Assembly: GCF_009183655.1 (NCBI RefSeq)
Contig: NZ_WEIO01000004.1
Coordinates: forward strand, 62,001 to 126,000
Length of the DNA: 64,000 nucleotides
Direction: 5' to 3'
DNA from: Bacillus aerolatus
Lineage (GTDB): Bacteria > Bacillota > Bacilli > Bacillales > Domibacillaceae
Below are positions 35,478 to 45,876 of this stretch, one piece after another. Position numbers and translations under genes: made by a program. The notes beneath the pieces were generated by a model. That model worked only from the letters and a program-made list of their open reading frames with translations. It was not told the origin of the DNA and did not search any database. Positions within the stretch are counted from its first letter, which is position 1, and every line of letters starts with the position of its first letter.

Positions 35478-37865
35478 TTAGTTGCGCAGCGGCTTTCCTT
35501 TGACGAGCATATGCTGCATGCGCTGCTGTGATTTCGGTTCAGCGATTAAGCTCAAGAAAGCTTCCCGTTCGAGATCAAGTAAATAGTCTTCGTCAACTTC
35601 TGTGCCAAACGGCAGTTTCCCTCCGGCAATTACGTAGGCCAATTTCGAGGCAATGTTAAAATCATGCTCCGAAATAAAGCCGGATTTCAACATCGCCCGC
35701 GCGCCCAACAAAAGGGTGGCATAGCCTGTTTCGCCGACGACCGGCACTTTTTTTCTTTTCGGTGCCCGGTAGCCTCTTTCATAAAGATGAAGAGCTGCCT
35801 GCTTCGCATCGTATAATAAATGATCGCCATTGACGCTGATGCCGTCCGCCTGCGATAGGAAATTATTTTCCCGAGCTTCAGCAGCTGATGTGGATGTTTT
35901 AGCTGTAGCAATCGTTTCAAATACTGTATTGGCGACTGCCTGCAAGTCAAACTGGACGCCATTGGCCATTCGCTCTAAGTGCCGGATATATAGTTCTTTG
36001 TTTCCACCGCCGCCTGGAATGAGTCCGACGCCTGCTTCAACAAGCCCCATATACGTTTCTGAACTTGCTTGAATGTGGGCAGCTGGCAGACAAACTTCCG
36101 TGCCGCCGCCGAGTGTCATAGAGAACGGTGCGGCAACGACCGGCTTGCTGCTATATTTCACTTTCATCATCGCCTGCTGGAAGCCTTTGACGACCATATC
36201 TACTTCCCACAAATTGTCATCTTGTACTTCCATCAAAATCATCGCCAAGTTGGCACCGACACAAAAGTTTTTCCCCTCGTTCCCAATCACGAGCCCTTTG
36301 TAATTTTTCTCGGTTTCTTCTACTGCATAGTTGAGCATCTGCACAATATCCATGCCGATCGCATTGTTCGGCGAATGGAATTCAAGCAGAACCACCCCGT
36401 CGCCGACATCAATCAAGCTTGCTCCGCTGTTCTTTTTCAGCACTTTCCCCTGTTTCTTCAGCTTCTTCAAATCAATGGTTTTCTCATTGACTGGCACTCG
36501 TTCGTACTCGCTATTATGATAAAAATAAGTTTCGCCGTTTTCTTCTTTATAAAAAGAGGCGGAGCCGTTCGCGATCATCTCTTTCACCCATATCGGCACG
36601 GTTAACCCTTCTGCTTCCATTTTCTGAACGGATTGTTCAAGGCCGATTGAATCCCATACTTCAAACGGTCCTTGCTCCCAGCCGAAGCCCCACTTCATTG
36701 CTTGATCAATGGCCACAATATCATCGGCAATTACCCCTGTCAGTTCGGCTGAATAAGCGAGGACAGGGGCGAGAATCTTCCAGAGGAAGACCCCTGCTTT
36801 GTCGTCAGCGTAGACAAGCGTTTTCCATTTGGCCGAGTTTCCTTTTTGCTGCTTCGCCATTTCCACTGAAGCTGCTTTCAATTTCTTCCGCTCACTGTAT
36901 TCCATTGTTTCTGGATTCAGCTCGAGAATGGACTTTCCTTCTTTTTTGAAAAAGCCCTGGCCGCTTTTCGCGCCAATCCAGCCGTTATCACGCATGTTCT
37001 TCATAAAGTCCGGCACAGCAAATACTCTTTTTTCTTCACCCTCCACCTGTTCATACACGTTATTTGCGACATGAATGAATGTATCGAGCCCAACTACATC
37101 TAACGTGCGGAACGTTGCGCTTTTCGGACGCCCGATCAGCGGTCCGGTAATCGAATCTACTTCACCGGCAGAAAGGCCTGAAGCCAGCATTTCCTGAACG
37201 GTTTTCAACAGGCCGTATGTACCGATACGATTAGCGATAAAATTCGGTGTGTCTTTCGCAAGCACGACTCCTTTGCCGAGCACGTCTTCACCGAATGCTT
37301 TCATGTAATTGAGCACTTCCGGAGCCGTGTCTTTCGTCGGAATGACTTCAAGCAATTTTAAATAACGCGGCGGATTGAAAAAGTGTGTGCCGAGAAAGTG
37401 GCGGCGGAATTCTTCCGAACGGCCGGCTGCCATCTCTTCAATGGAAATTCCCGAAGTATTCGAGCTGACGATGCTGCCCGGTTTGCGATGTTTCTCCACT
37501 TTTTCAAATACTTGCTTTTTCACGTCGAGGTTTTCTACAACCACTTCAATGATCCAGTCGACATCTTTTAATTTCTCTACATCATCTTCTAAATTTCCTA
37601 CTGTAATTAATTGCACGTTTTTCTTTGATGTGAGCGGAGCCGGCTTTTGTTTTAACAGCTTTTTTAATGCTCCTGCAGCAAATTTATTTCTAATTTCTGT
37701 ATCATTTAGCGTTAACCCCTTTGATTCCTCTTCTTTCGTGAGTCCCCGTGGAACAATATCTAATAGTAAGGACGGAATGCCGATGTTCGCTAAGTGGGCC
37801 GCAATACCTGACCCCATTACTCCCGAACCTAGAACGGCAGCCTTTTGAATGTGCTGAACCACCAT
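35478..37865 (-). CDS. fadN: 3-hydroxyacyl-CoA dehydrogenase / enoyl-CoA hydratase FadN
   Basis: A 795-residue bifunctional beta-oxidation enzyme. The N-terminal NAD domain has the dinucleotide motif Gly13-x-Gly15-x-x-Gly18 (LGSGVMGSG) and the 3-hydroxyacyl-CoA signature GTHFFNPPRYLKLLEVIPTK. The C-terminal part (from about residue 490) is a crotonase-type hydratase domain (LEFHSPNNAIGMDIVQML, GLVEAGVGLIPGGGGNKELY). This order is reversed compared with E. coli FadB and is usual for Bacillus FadN. Start ATG at 37865 follows GGAGGGGG; the frame to 37901 would run into the operator. Confidence 0.95.
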   Translation of the reverse strand: MVVQHIQKAAVLGSGVMGSGIAAHLANIGIPSLLLDIVPRGLTKEEESKGLTLNDTEIRNKFAAGALKKLLKQKPAPLTSKKNVQLITVGNLEDDVEKLKDVDWIIEVVVENLDVKKQVFEKVEKHRKPGSIVSSNTSGISIEEMAAGRSEEFRRHFLGTHFFNPPRYLKLLEVIPTKDTAPEVLNYMKAFGEDVLGKGVVLAKDTPNFIANRIGTYGLLKTVQEMLASGLSAGEVDSITGPLIGRPKSATFRTLDVVGLDTFIHVANNVYEQVEGEEKRVFAVPDFMKNMRDNGWIGAKSGQGFFKKEGKSILELNPETMEYSERKKLKAASVEMAKQQKGNSAKWKTLVYADDKAGVFLWKILAPVLAYSAELTGVIADDIVAIDQAMKWGFGWEQGPFEVWDSIGLEQSVQKMEAEGLTVPIWVKEMIANGSASFYKEENGETYFYHNSEYERVPVNEKTIDLKKLKKQGKVLKKNSGASLIDVGDGVVLLEFHSPNNAIGMDIVQMLNYAVEETEKNYKGLVIGNEGKNFCVGANLAMILMEVQDDNLWEVDMVVKGFQQAMMKVKYSSKPVVAAPFSMTLGGGTEVCLPAAHIQASSETYMGLVEAGVGLIPGGGGNKELYIRHLERMANGVQFDLQAVANTVFETIATAKTSTSAAEARENNFLSQADGISVNGDHLLYDAKQAALHLYERGYRAPKRKKVPVVGETGYATLLLGARAMLKSGFISEHDFNIASKLAYVIAGGKLPFGTEVDEDYLLDLEREAFLSLIAEPKSQQRMQHMLVKGKPLRN

Positions 37866-37886
37866 TATTTCCCCCTCCACACTCTT

Positions 37887-37904
37887 TGAATGAATACTCA
37901 TTCA
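37887..37904. promoter_or_regulatory. FadR (TetR-type) operator of fadNAE
   Basis: TGAATGAATACTCATTCA fits the Bacillus FadR consensus TGAATGAMTANTCATTCA at every position. It lies 22 bp upstream of the fadN start. Long-chain acyl-CoA should release the repressor. Confidence 0.9.
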
Positions 37905-37981
37905 TTATTTCTATTACTAATATAACCTAATCACAAACACGGCGCAACGATTAAAATGAAAATTTAGAAATTTTAAACTAC

Positions 37982-38010
37982 AAAAAGAGCAGAATCATTC
38001 CGCTCTCTTT
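37982..38010 (-). terminator. Terminator of the proline dehydrogenase gene
   Basis: AGAGCGGAA pairs with TTCTGCTCT (one G-U) and runs into TTTTTG on the minus strand. Confidence 0.8.
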
Positions 38011-38926
38011 ATTTTTTTAGTATGCCTTTTAAAACAAAAGCGACGTTGGCCGGCCGTTCCGCAAGCCGGCGCATGAAGTAGCCGTACCAATCCTTTCCGT
38101 ATGGCACGTACACGCGCATTTTAAACCCTTCGTCAGCAAGTTCCTGCTGCCGCTCCGGCCGAATGCCATAAAGCATTTGAAACTCAAACTGTTCATTCGG
38201 AATACCGTGTTTTTTGACAAACCCTTTCGTGAAATTAATTATCGCGTCGTCATGTGTCGCCACAGCAGTATAATGACCGTTCAATAAATGTATACGAATG
38301 ATTTTTTTAAAATTGTTGTCCACATCTTTTTTAGTCGGAAAAGCAACTTTAGGCGATTCTTTGTACGCACCTTTGACGAGCCGCAGGTTAGGGGAAAAAG
38401 CGTCCAGATCTTTCATGTCATCCATCGTTCTATACAAATACGCCTGGATGACTGTACCAATGTTTTCATATTCGCTTTTCAACTGCTTAAATATGTCAAT
38501 CGTTGGACCACAGCGCGAATAATCTTCCATATCAATAGTGACAAAGACGTGATGTTTCTTCGCCGCTTCTAAAACTCGGCGCATATTGGCAACAGCCAGC
38601 TCCGGTGACAGATCCAGCCCGAGCGACGTCAGCTTTAATGACAGCTGCGAATCCAGCTTTTCCCGGCCGATCGCTTCAACCGCTGCAACTGACTGATCAG
38701 CCATCGCCCGCGCTTCCGCTTCATTGTCAATAAATTCACCGAGGTAATCGATCGTTACACATAAATTTTTCGCGTTCAGCTCTTTTATCACTTGCACTGC
38801 CCGATTAATGCTGCTTCCCGCAACAAAGCGGCCCGCCCCGAAACGAAGCCCATACCTCTTCGCCAGCTTCGTCATCGGCTTGTTTTTTGATAAAAACAAA
38901 AAGAAGTTCCTCATCGCCTTTTCCAC
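38009..38926 (-). CDS. yusM: Proline dehydrogenase (FadM/YusM)
   Basis: A 305-residue FAD-dependent beta/alpha-barrel enzyme oxidising proline to pyrroline-5-carboxylate. VTIDMEDYSRCGPTIDIF, IQAYLYRTMDDMKDLD, LRLVKGAYKES and the C-terminal YMRRLAERPANVAF are ProDH signatures. Start GTG at 38926 is preferred, six bases after GGAGGAG; the ATG at 38932 touches that site. It lies upstream of fadN on the same strand but has its own terminator. In B. subtilis the homologue is counted with the fad regulon; no separate FadR-type palindrome was seen here. Confidence 0.9.
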   Translation of the reverse strand: MEKAMRNFFLFLSKNKPMTKLAKRYGLRFGAGRFVAGSSINRAVQVIKELNAKNLCVTIDYLGEFIDNEAEARAMADQSVAAVEAIGREKLDSQLSLKLTSLGLDLSPELAVANMRRVLEAAKKHHVFVTIDMEDYSRCGPTIDIFKQLKSEYENIGTVIQAYLYRTMDDMKDLDAFSPNLRLVKGAYKESPKVAFPTKKDVDNNFKKIIRIHLLNGHYTAVATHDDAIINFTKGFVKKHGIPNEQFEFQMLYGIRPERQQELADEGFKMRVYVPYGKDWYGYFMRRLAERPANVAFVLKGILKK

Positions 38927-39006
38927 ATCCATCTCCTCCCCAACATTAGTTGAGCCCTTTCTCTCTATGTATATGTTTCATTATTTCTTTTTATTGAAAA
39001 AGAAAC

Positions 39007-39038
39007 AAACCGCCGAAGAAGCATTTCGTCAGCGGTTT
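39007..39038 (-). terminator. Terminator of lutABC
   Basis: AAACCGC and GCGGTTT with inner CGAA/TTCG pairing form an imperfect hairpin followed by TTTCTTTTTC on the minus strand. Confidence 0.7.
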
Positions 39039-39045
39039 TGTCTAT

Positions 39046-39762
39046 TTAGCAGTCGTTCACAAGGATATACGCTGCTTTTACGGGTCCGTGCACGCCAATG
39101 ACGAGGTTCATTTCGATGTCGGCGGAGTTGCTCGGTCCAGTGATGAAGTTAATACACGATGGCACGACTTCACCCCCTTCAATTTTTCCCCTGATGGCTT
39201 CGGCCGCTTGAGTGATGCGCGGCACGATCGTGCTTTTTGGGATAATGGCGATGTATTGTTTTGGCAGCAGGCTGACGGAACGGCCTTTATCCGGGCTGCT
39301 GAAAAGGACGACTGTTCCAGACTCGGCGAGCGTCATGTCGCTAAATGTAATGCCGATGTTCGCTTTTTCAGCAAGTTCAATATTTTTTTCACCGAGCACC
39401 GGGTCCCAGATGTTCACTTCTTTTTTTTCCGCGGGCCACTGCTTATGAATTAATTCATCGAGGCCAAACCCGCTGAACCGTTCATCTTTCCAGAGAGAGA
39501 GCGGACCGCCGCCGTATAAGTTGACAGCCGCTGCTAATCTTTTCGGCAAATCTGCAAGAGATGTTTCGATCAGTTCTGCGTGAATGAGCCGGCACTGGCT
39601 GCGCAGCACTTCGACGAGTTCTTCTTGCGACGCATCTTTTAACACATGATGCTGCGGCTGAAACTTCCATACAGGCCGCTCCACTCGCTGTTTTCTTTCT
39701 CTTCCAAGGCTCGAGGCGACATTTGCTAAAAAGGCATCACGGTTTTGAATCGTTCCGCTCAT
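39046..39762 (-). CDS. lutC: Lactate utilisation protein LutC
   Basis: A 238-residue DUF162/LUD-domain protein, third part of the LutABC complex that oxidises L-lactate to pyruvate. [32 protein letters not shown] and [25 protein letters not shown] are typical. Its ATG overlaps the lutB stop (ATGA). Full length; no membrane or signal segment. Confidence 0.93.
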   Translation of the reverse strand: MSGTIQNRDAFLANVASSLGRERKQRVERPVWKFQPQHHVLKDASQEELVEVLRSQCRLIHAELIETSLADLPKRLAAAVNLYGGGPLSLWKDERFSGFGLDELIHKQWPAEKKEVNIWDPVLGEKNIELAEKANIGITFSDMTLAESGTVVLFSSPDKGRSVSLLPKQYIAIIPKSTIVPRITQAAEAIRGKIEGGEVVPSCINFITGPSNSADIEMNLVIGVHGPVKAAYILVNDC

Positions 39763-41195
39763 GACTTACCGTCTCCTTTCTCTTTTTGGTGATGTGTAAA
39801 CCAGTCGCGAAACCGTTCTTTTTCCGGCGCCGGGAATTCGCGCAGCTCCGTCCATGCTTTCAGCGGACCTGGTCCTTTGGAAATTCGGTCATTTTTCGTC
39901 AACGGCTTCATGACAGTCGAAGCCACTTTTGAACCCATTTGATAAAGCGGATTAGAAGCCGCTCCGAGGCCGAACGCTTTCATGGCCAGCTTTTCGGAAA
40001 CAGGCGCGCGCCCTTCTTTTTCTACAATGACTTGCCGATGCTTATGAAGTAATTCATGAAGCGGAATTTTTACCGGGCATGCATCTGTGCAGGCGGCACA
40101 CAAAGTGGAGGCATACGGCAGCTCTTTAAAGTCGTCATAGCCGCCAAGCAGCGGCGATAGCACAGCGCCGATCGGACCTGAATAAATCGAGCCGTACGAG
40201 TGGCCCCCAATATGACGGTACACTGGACAAACATTGACACAGGCGGCACAGCGGATGCACTGAAGAACCGACTGAAATTCAGTGCCTAAAATGCGGGATC
40301 GTCCGTTGTCCACAATGACTAGGTGGAAGTCTTCCGGTCCGTCCACATCCCCTTCCCCTTGTGGTCCCGTCAAAGCTGTTACGTAGCTCGTCAACTTTTG
40401 CCCGACCGCACTGCGCGTCAGCAAACTGACAAGCACTTCAAATTCTTCAAACGACGGGACAATCCGTTCCATGCCCATGACCGTAATTTGTGTTTTCGGC
40501 AGCGCTGAGACGAGACGGGCATTTCCTTCGTTCGTGACGAGGGTAACCGAACCTGTTTCCGCAATAGCGAAATTGCAGCCAGTAATGCCAATATCGGCTG
40601 TTAAAAACTCTTTGCGCAGCATTTCGCGCGCATGCATTGCGAGTTCTTCCGGTTTCGATGTCCGGTCATAATCCAGCTTTTGGGCAAACACATCGCGGAT
40701 CTGTTCTTTATTTTTATGAAGTGCCGGCGCGACAATATGAGACGGCGGGTCGTGGTCATCAACTTGCAAAATGTATTCGCCGAGATCGGTTTCGATCACT
40801 TCGCAGCCCGCTTCTTCTAAGCAGGCATTTAAGTGAATCTCTTCCGTCACCATTGATTTCGACTTCACTACTTTTTTGCCTTCTTTCTTCTGAATCACTT
40901 CTTTAATATACCGGCTTGCTTCTTCTCCTGTTTTGGCAAAAAAGACGTGTCCGCCCCGGCTCGCTACGTTTTCACTCAGCTGATGTAAATAGTAATCGAG
41001 GTTTTCTAACACATGCTGGCGAATTTCTTCTCCATGGGAGCGCCACTCTTCCCAGTTGCCAAGTTCTTCAGCCGCATCAAGCCGGCGGGTGTGCAGTCTT
41101 TCCTGCGCGCCTGCGACGGCTTTCCTCATAAAATCATCGCCAATATTTTCTTTTATGCGCTCTTTAAAATCTTCCGTGCTAAACTTCATTGCCAT
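39759..41195 (-). CDS. lutB: Lactate utilisation iron-sulfur protein LutB
   Basis: A 478-residue protein with an N-terminal LUD domain ([27 protein letters not shown]) and a C-terminal ferredoxin-like part. The cluster ligands are Cys313, Cys316, Cys319 and Cys323 ([12 protein letters not shown]) and Cys366, Cys369 and Cys373 (CAACTDACP). It passes electrons from lactate oxidation within LutABC. Start ATG at 41195 follows GGGGGG. Ends overlapping lutC by 4 bp. Confidence 0.94.
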   Translation of the reverse strand: MAMKFSTEDFKERIKENIGDDFMRKAVAGAQERLHTRRLDAAEELGNWEEWRSHGEEIRQHVLENLDYYLHQLSENVASRGGHVFFAKTGEEASRYIKEVIQKKEGKKVVKSKSMVTEEIHLNACLEEAGCEVIETDLGEYILQVDDHDPPSHIVAPALHKNKEQIRDVFAQKLDYDRTSKPEELAMHAREMLRKEFLTADIGITGCNFAIAETGSVTLVTNEGNARLVSALPKTQITVMGMERIVPSFEEFEVLVSLLTRSAVGQKLTSYVTALTGPQGEGDVDGPEDFHLVIVDNGRSRILGTEFQSVLQCIRCAACVNVCPVYRHIGGHSYGSIYSGPIGAVLSPLLGGYDDFKELPYASTLCAACTDACPVKIPLHELLHKHRQVIVEKEGRAPVSEKLAMKAFGLGAASNPLYQMGSKVASTVMKPLTKNDRISKGPGPLKAWTELREFPAPEKERFRDWFTHHQKEKGDGKS

Positions 41196-41222
41196 GATGA
41201 TCCCCCCTTTTCACTTGTAAAT

Positions 41223-41939
41223 TTACCGGCTGTTCAACACTTCAGCTATATGCATCACGCGCACCGGCTTGCCTTTTCGCTCCATCCGTCCTTTTATATT
41301 CATTAGACAGCCGCAATCAGCACCGATTAAATAATCAGCGCCCGTAAGTTCTGCACTGGCCACTTTTTCATCGACCATCTGTTCAGAAATAGGTCCCATT
41401 TTCACGGAAAACGTGCCGCCGAATCCGCAGCAATTATGTGCGTTCGGCAAAGTAATCAACTCGAGTCCCTCAACTTCGTTCAACAGCTTCATCGGGGCAT
41501 CTTTCACTCCTAACAGCCGTGTCATGTGACAGGAAGGGTGGTACGTTGCTTTTCCTTCAAGCTTCGCCCCTGTTGCTTCCACTTGCAGCACTTCTACGAG
41601 AAACTCCGTAAACTCATATGTTTTCCCAGCAAGCTTTTCCGCTCTCGGCTCCCATTCAGAATCTCCTTTAAAAATGCGTGGATATTCTTTAAACATCGTC
41701 GCGCACGAACCGGAAGGCGTCACTACGTATTCCGCTTCTTCAAATGTTTGAATCATATTTTTCATTGCTGCTTTCGACTCTTCCACGTAGCCGCTGTTAT
41801 AGGCCGGCTGCCCGCAGCACACCTGTCCTTGTGGGAAAGTTAACTCACAGCCAAACCGTTCTAGTACTTCCACCATGTCCTTACCGACATTCGCCTGGAA
41901 CATATCAACGAGACACGTTACGAATAAGCTGACTTTCAT
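41223..41939 (-). CDS. lutA: Lactate utilisation CCG-domain protein LutA
   Basis: A 238-residue protein with two CCG (cysteine-rich) domains, as in heterodisulfide reductase and GlpC/Glc[14 protein letters not shown] with an upstream cysteine, and [12 protein letters not shown]. These bind non-cubane Fe-S clusters. Start ATG at 41939 (MKVSLF) follows AGGTGA; the GTG three codons earlier lies in that site. First gene of lutABC, about 32 bp downstream of the operator at 41971. Confidence 0.94.
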   Translation of the reverse strand: MKVSLFVTCLVDMFQANVGKDMVEVLERFGCELTFPQGQVCCGQPAYNSGYVEESKAAMKNMIQTFEEAEYVVTPSGSCATMFKEYPRIFKGDSEWEPRAEKLAGKTYEFTEFLVEVLQVEATGAKLEGKATYHPSCHMTRLLGVKDAPMKLLNEVEGLELITLPNAHNCCGFGGTFSVKMGPISEQMVDEKVASAELTGADYLIGADCGCLMNIKGRMERKGKPVRVMHIAEVLNSR

Positions 41940-41970
41940 TCTATTCACCTACTTTATCAAAGTATCAACT

Positions 41971-41985
41971 GGTCATCTGATGACC
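41971..41985. promoter_or_regulatory. LutR-type operator upstream of lutABC
   Basis: GGTCATCTGATGACC is a perfect palindrome about a central base and is the complement of the core of the site at 42996-43010. Confidence 0.85.
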
Positions 41986-42111
41986 TTATCAATGTATAGT
42001 TAATCATACTATAAATTCAGACTTTTTTATACGTTTTACTTAATTTTTCAAAAAAAATGATCCATCTGCTTTAACATACTAAAGCTGGATGAACCACTTT
42101 TCTGCTTATAA

Positions 42112-42834
42112 TCATTTGTCAATTGATAACATATACGTGGATAAAGTGGTTTCAACATTGTGTAAATGCACACGCATTTCCAACGCCGCCTGCTCTGATT
42201 GCCGTTCAACAATCGCCTTAAAAATAGCTTCATGTTCTTCGTACAGTTTCTCTATTGTTGCTTCTTCTGTGTACAGGCAAATACGGCGTGTTTCTCTCAT
42301 TGATTCCGCCATTAAATCAGACACATGGTTCATCAAGCTGACGAGCAGCGGATTCCTTGTAGCTTCCGCCAGTGCCAGATGGAAATTCAAATCCGCTTTT
42401 TCTCCAAGCAAAATATCACCAGAATGTTCCTTCATTTCTTCTAAAGCAGTTTGAATTTTTGCCAAATCTTCTGTTGTTCGCTTTTCTGCTGCGATAGAAG
42501 CTACACCGGCCTCAAGCATTTTTCGCACTTCAAGCAAGTGAAAAATGTCTTCTTTATTCATTAATATGGCACTTTGGATCGGAAAAGCAATATCCGTTGG
42601 CGAGAACTCGTTAACATACGTCCCCTCTCCCTGGCGCAATTCGATCAACCCCATTGCTCTAAGGGAAGTTAACGCTTCACGAATAGCTGACCGTCCCACT
42701 TGAAAACTTTCTGCCAGCTGCTGAACTGAATCCAGTTTGTCACCTGGTTTCAGTTCACCGGAACGAATGGAATCGAGCAGCGCATCCGCTACTTCCTCAT
42801 AAATTTTTTTCGGTTTAATTTGTTTATATTTCAT
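42112..42834 (-). CDS. lutR: GntR-family (FadR subfamily) regulator of lactate genes
   Basis: A 240-residue repressor. The N-terminal winged helix is QIKPKKIYEEVADALLDSIRSGELKPGDKL with the recognition region VGRSAIREALTSLRAMGLIELRQGEGTYV; the C-terminal all-helical FCD domain (about 90-230) has the Asp/His/His pattern that binds metal and carboxylate ligands. It sits between lutABC and the lactate permease, and each of those carries the same GGTCATCNGATGACC operator, so lactate control of both is very likely. B. subtilis LutR is the nearest model. Confidence 0.88.
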   Translation of the reverse strand: MKYKQIKPKKIYEEVADALLDSIRSGELKPGDKLDSVQQLAESFQVGRSAIREALTSLRAMGLIELRQGEGTYVNEFSPTDIAFPIQSAILMNKEDIFHLLEVRKMLEAGVASIAAEKRTTEDLAKIQTALEEMKEHSGDILLGEKADLNFHLALAEATRNPLLVSLMNHVSDLMAESMRETRRICLYTEEATIEKLYEEHEAIFKAIVERQSEQAALEMRVHLHNVETTLSTYMLSIDK

Positions 42835-42940
42835 TCATCATCACCTCAATTTATCATCTCTATTATAAACCAAAAACGGTGAATGTCTGCTGGCAGCTAA
42901 AATAACATTTATAATATTTCACGAAATATTAATAATTGTC

Positions 42941-43013
42941 TTGTAATTTGGAAGTAACCTCTCTATAATCAAAAAATATATATTGATTGTCGTTAGGTCA
43001 TCAGATGACCTAA
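42941..43013 (+). promoter_or_regulatory. Promoter and LutR-type operator of the lactate permease
   Basis: TTGTAA (42941-42946), 17 bases, TATAAT (42964-42969), then at 42996-43010 the palindrome GGTCATCAGATGACC, which extends to 10-bp arms (42993-43013). The operator lies about 20 bp past the expected start point, a place where a repressor blocks transcription. Confidence 0.88.
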
Positions 43014-43088
43014 TCATCATTCTTATGAAAGTTGTAAACGTTTTCTCTTGTTTTAATGAAAAGTGATAACTAAAGGAGGTCGATTTTC

Positions 43089-44927
43089 TTGAACTTGCTC
43101 ATACTTTCATTGATTGCCATTGTGCCGATTCTTACGATTCTTATTTTTCTCGTGCTGTTAAACTGGCCGGCAAGCCGCGCCATGCCAATTGCCCTTATCG
43201 TGACTTCTCTAATCGCTATTTTTATTTGGGGGACAGATACCCAAGTTGTTGCCAGTGCAGCCTTTAACGGTTTAGTCACAGCGCTTGAAGTTATTTTTAT
43301 CGTATTTGGAGCTGTACTGCTTTTAAATACGGTAAAAGAAAGCGGGGCCATACATACGATCCGGACAGGATTCACTTTGATATCGCCTGATCGCCGCATT
43401 CAAGCAATTATTATTGCCTGGCTGTTTGGTGCTTTTATCGAAGGGGCTTCAGGTTTCGGTACACCGGCTGCGGTCGCTGCGCCTCTCCTTGTAGCGATTG
43501 GTTTTCCAGCTATGGCCGCTGTTATGGTTGCATTAATTATTCAAAGCACACCGGTTTCGTTCGGCGCCATCGGTACGCCCATTCAAATCGGTGTGAACAC
43601 GGGTCTCATCGGCCAGCCTGCTGTGCTGTCGTCTTTAAAGGAAACCGGTATGAATTACGCCGACTACATGCTTTACGTTACATCAAATGTCGTGTTCATC
43701 CATGGGATTGTCGGTTCGCTTATTCCTCTGTTTATGGTAGCGATGTTGACGCGCTTTTTCGGTCCGTCTAAATCGTTTCGTGAAGGGTTCAAAGTGTGGA
43801 AATTTGCCTTGTTTGCAGGAGTTTCTTTCACGATTCCATACTACTTGATCGGCACAATACTCGGCCCGGAGTTTCCATCGCTTCTCGGAGCGCTCGCGGC
43901 TCTTATTATCGTTATTCCAGCTGCCCGCGCCGGACTATTTATGCCTAAAAAAGAAGATCTATTCGATTTTCCCCCGCGCAGCCGCTGGGAAGAAGAGTGG
44001 TTCGGCAAACTTAATCATGAGCCGGAAAAGCCAGTGGGATCCGAACGATCAATTTCTATGGGGCTTGCCTGGCTGCCGTACATTCTTCTCGCCGTTCTGC
44101 TCGTTTTGTCGCGCACAATGGATGCGTTGACCAACTTATTAAAAGCGCCGGCTGTGACTCTTACGTTTGAAAATATGTTCGGTTCAGGAATTACGACAAC
44201 AACAGCGCCGCTTTTTTTACCAGGTTTCTTTTTTATCGTCGCGTCGATTCTGACATTTTTCTTGCACCGCATGAAGCCGTCTGATTACACACGCGCTTGG
44301 AAAAACTCGTTCATAACTGCTGCGTCGGCAGGGATTGCGCTTGTTTTTGCCGTACCGATGATCAAGATCTTTCTGCATACTTCATTGGCAGCGGACAAAG
44401 TCGCTGCTGAAGCTGCCTCACTGGCAGGCCAAAATATGCCGCTCGTTCTTGCCGAAAGCGTCTCAGTCATCGCTGGTGATCTTTGGCCAATCGTTGCGCC
44501 ATCTGTCGGAGCTCTTGGCGCGTTTATCGCAGGAAGCAACACATTCAGCAATATGATGTTCTCTCTTTTCCAATTTGGTGCAGCCGGCAATATCGGGCTT
44601 GACACTGCTCAATCCGGCATCGTTGTCGCCATGCAGGCAGTCGGCGGTGCAGCCGGCAACATGATTTGTGTTCACAATGTAGTTGCTGCGTCGGCGACTG
44701 TTGGCTTGATCGGAAAAGAGGGCGTGCTAATCCGCCGCGTTCTTCTGCCTTTAAGCTATTATTTGCTTACGGCCGGCTTTTTTGGAATGGCCGTCATCCA
44801 TGGCTATCTTAATATTTGGCTGCTTATAGCAACAATTATTGTTGCTGCTTATTTGTTAAGATTCTATACGTATCAAGGTGCTCTACTTCCCGGTGCCGCC
44901 AGTAATAAGAACACGTTCAGATTGTAG
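43089..44927 (+). CDS. lldP: L-lactate permease (LldP/LctP family)
   Basis: A 612-residue membrane protein with 12 or more helices that imports L-lactate with protons. Signatures are [59 protein letters not shown] and [22 protein letters not shown] hydrophilic loop (about 295-325, [18 protein letters not shown]) makes it longer than many homologues near 550 residues. Start TTG at 43089 follows AAAGGAGGT. It is divergent from lutR and shares the operator with the lut system; imported lactate feeds LutABC. Confidence 0.93.
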   Translation: MNLLILSLIAIVPILTILIFLVLLNWPASRAMPIALIVTSLIAIFIWGTDTQVVASAAFNGLVTALEVIFIVFGAVLLLNTVKESGAIHTIRTGFTLISPDRRIQAIIIAWLFGAFIEGASGFGTPAAVAAPLLVAIGFPAMAAVMVALIIQSTPVSFGAIGTPIQIGVNTGLIGQPAVLSSLKETGMNYADYMLYVTSNVVFIHGIVGSLIPLFMVAMLTRFFGPSKSFREGFKVWKFALFAGVSFTIPYYLIGTILGPEFPSLLGALAALIIVIPAARAGLFMPKKEDLFDFPPRSRWEEEWFGKLNHEPEKPVGSERSISMGLAWLPYILLAVLLVLSRTMDALTNLLKAPAVTLTFENMFGSGITTTTAPLFLPGFFFIVASILTFFLHRMKPSDYTRAWKNSFITAASAGIALVFAVPMIKIFLHTSLAADKVAAEAASLAGQNMPLVLAESVSVIAGDLWPIVAPSVGALGAFIAGSNTFSNMMFSLFQFGAAGNIGLDTAQSGIVVAMQAVGGAAGNMICVHNVVAASATVGLIGKEGVLIRRVLLPLSYYLLTAGFFGMAVIHGYLNIWLLIATIIVAAYLLRFYTYQGALLPGAASNKNTFRL

Positions 44928-44976
44928 TGAACAAATCGGCCGGATTGATGATCAACTACCCGGATTCGTGAACAAA
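44928..44976. repeat. 41-bp phased repeat, one unit plus a half-unit, after lldP
   Basis: TGAACAAA at 44928, TGATCAAC at 44949 and TGAACAAA at 44969 (spacing 21 and 20) begin directly at the lldP stop codon. Same half-unit plan as the arrays at 20444 and 49794. Confidence 0.7.
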
Positions 44977-45001
44977 GGATTTTACAATGCTGCTTATAAA
45001 A

Positions 45002-45051
45002 AAAACACTTCCCCAGTTTGCTTTTATTAAGCAATTTGACGGAAGTGTTTT
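45002..45051 (+). terminator. Terminator after lldP
   Basis: AAAACACTTCC and GGAAGTGTTTT form the outer stem and TTGC/GCAA an inner one, followed by TGTTATTTTT. Confidence 0.8.
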
Positions 45052-45106
45052 GTTATTTTTGGAAATTAGTTCGGTCAAATGGGAGAACACCCCCTTACTT
45101 TTACGC

Positions 45107-45841
45107 TTACTTTCTTTTCACCGGCACACATACTTTCGGGCACGTTTTACAGTTTTTCGCACCCGGTTTATCGAGCAGATAATTAAAGCAACACGTTTTT
45201 CGCACTTTGATTTTTTCATCTCTGCCTTCCACTTCAATTTTCGTCCGGTCGTACCTGGCGAGCGGATTGGCGTGATAAGAGCCGAAAAGAGACGCTTGTT
45301 CGTCTGCCAAAAGCCAGTCTAAATCCGCTTTCGCACGGTTGCGCACAGCGGCAAACGCTTCTTCTTCTGCCACTGTGTCGTACAGCCAGAAAATATAAAT
45401 CGCCACGTTTTCCCAGGCAATTAAGTTGGCCAGTTTCGTCGTCTTCCTTAGCGCGTCGACGACTTCTCCCATATGGCACAGCCACTCTCCCGGATGATCG
45501 TTTACGGAAAGCTCAGAACCGATGCTGAACTTCGGCTGCCAATTGCCGTTTTTTTCATAATCGACAAGCTGCGCCTCTTCTGCTTGGAGGGCTGGCAACT
45601 TGCGGAACAAAGACCAGGAAGCAAGCACGCCGACGAGCAGAAATGCGTAGCGCTTCATGAAAATGGAACCGGCCACTTTCGGCTGATCGCTGCAAATTTG
45701 GTCCGCTTTCTTTTGCAAAAAGGCTGCGAGCTTTTCTTCATCCGTTAAATCAGACAGCTTTATGTCTCCTCCATTTAATGACTCATCAACTAAACAGCGA
45801 AACCGTTCTTCAAGCAGTTGTTTCTCTTTTGTTGTCCACAC
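45107..45841 (-). CDS. FhuF-like siderophore-iron reductase
   Basis: A 244-residue protein whose C terminus has the FhuF-type iron-sulfur pattern: Cys-Cys then Cys-x-x-Cys-x3-Cys (KTCCFNYLLDKPGAKNCKTC). In E. coli FhuF such a 2Fe-2S protein reduces ferric iron taken from hydroxamate siderophores. The rest (AGSIFMKRYAFLLVGVLASWSLF, IAWENVAIYIFWLYD) fits the family. Start GTG at 45841 follows GAGAGGTG. It is 35 bp after the two permease genes, so it probably belongs to their operon and releases the iron they import. Confidence 0.82.
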   Translation of the reverse strand: MWTTKEKQLLEERFRCLVDESLNGGDIKLSDLTDEEKLAAFLQKKADQICSDQPKVAGSIFMKRYAFLLVGVLASWSLFRKLPALQAEEAQLVDYEKNGNWQPKFSIGSELSVNDHPGEWLCHMGEVVDALRKTTKLANLIAWENVAIYIFWLYDTVAEEEAFAAVRNRAKADLDWLLADEQASLFGSYHANPLARYDRTKIEVEGRDEKIKVRKTCCFNYLLDKPGAKNCKTCPKVCVPVKRK

Positions 45842-45876
45842 CTTTCCTACACCTCTCCCTTATGAGCGGCTTGCGC

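Noticed and set aside
36069-36605. 178-residue plus-strand reading frame opposite fadN
   Set aside because: It is the antisense shadow of a clear enzyme gene, has no ribosome site and no recognisable protein features.
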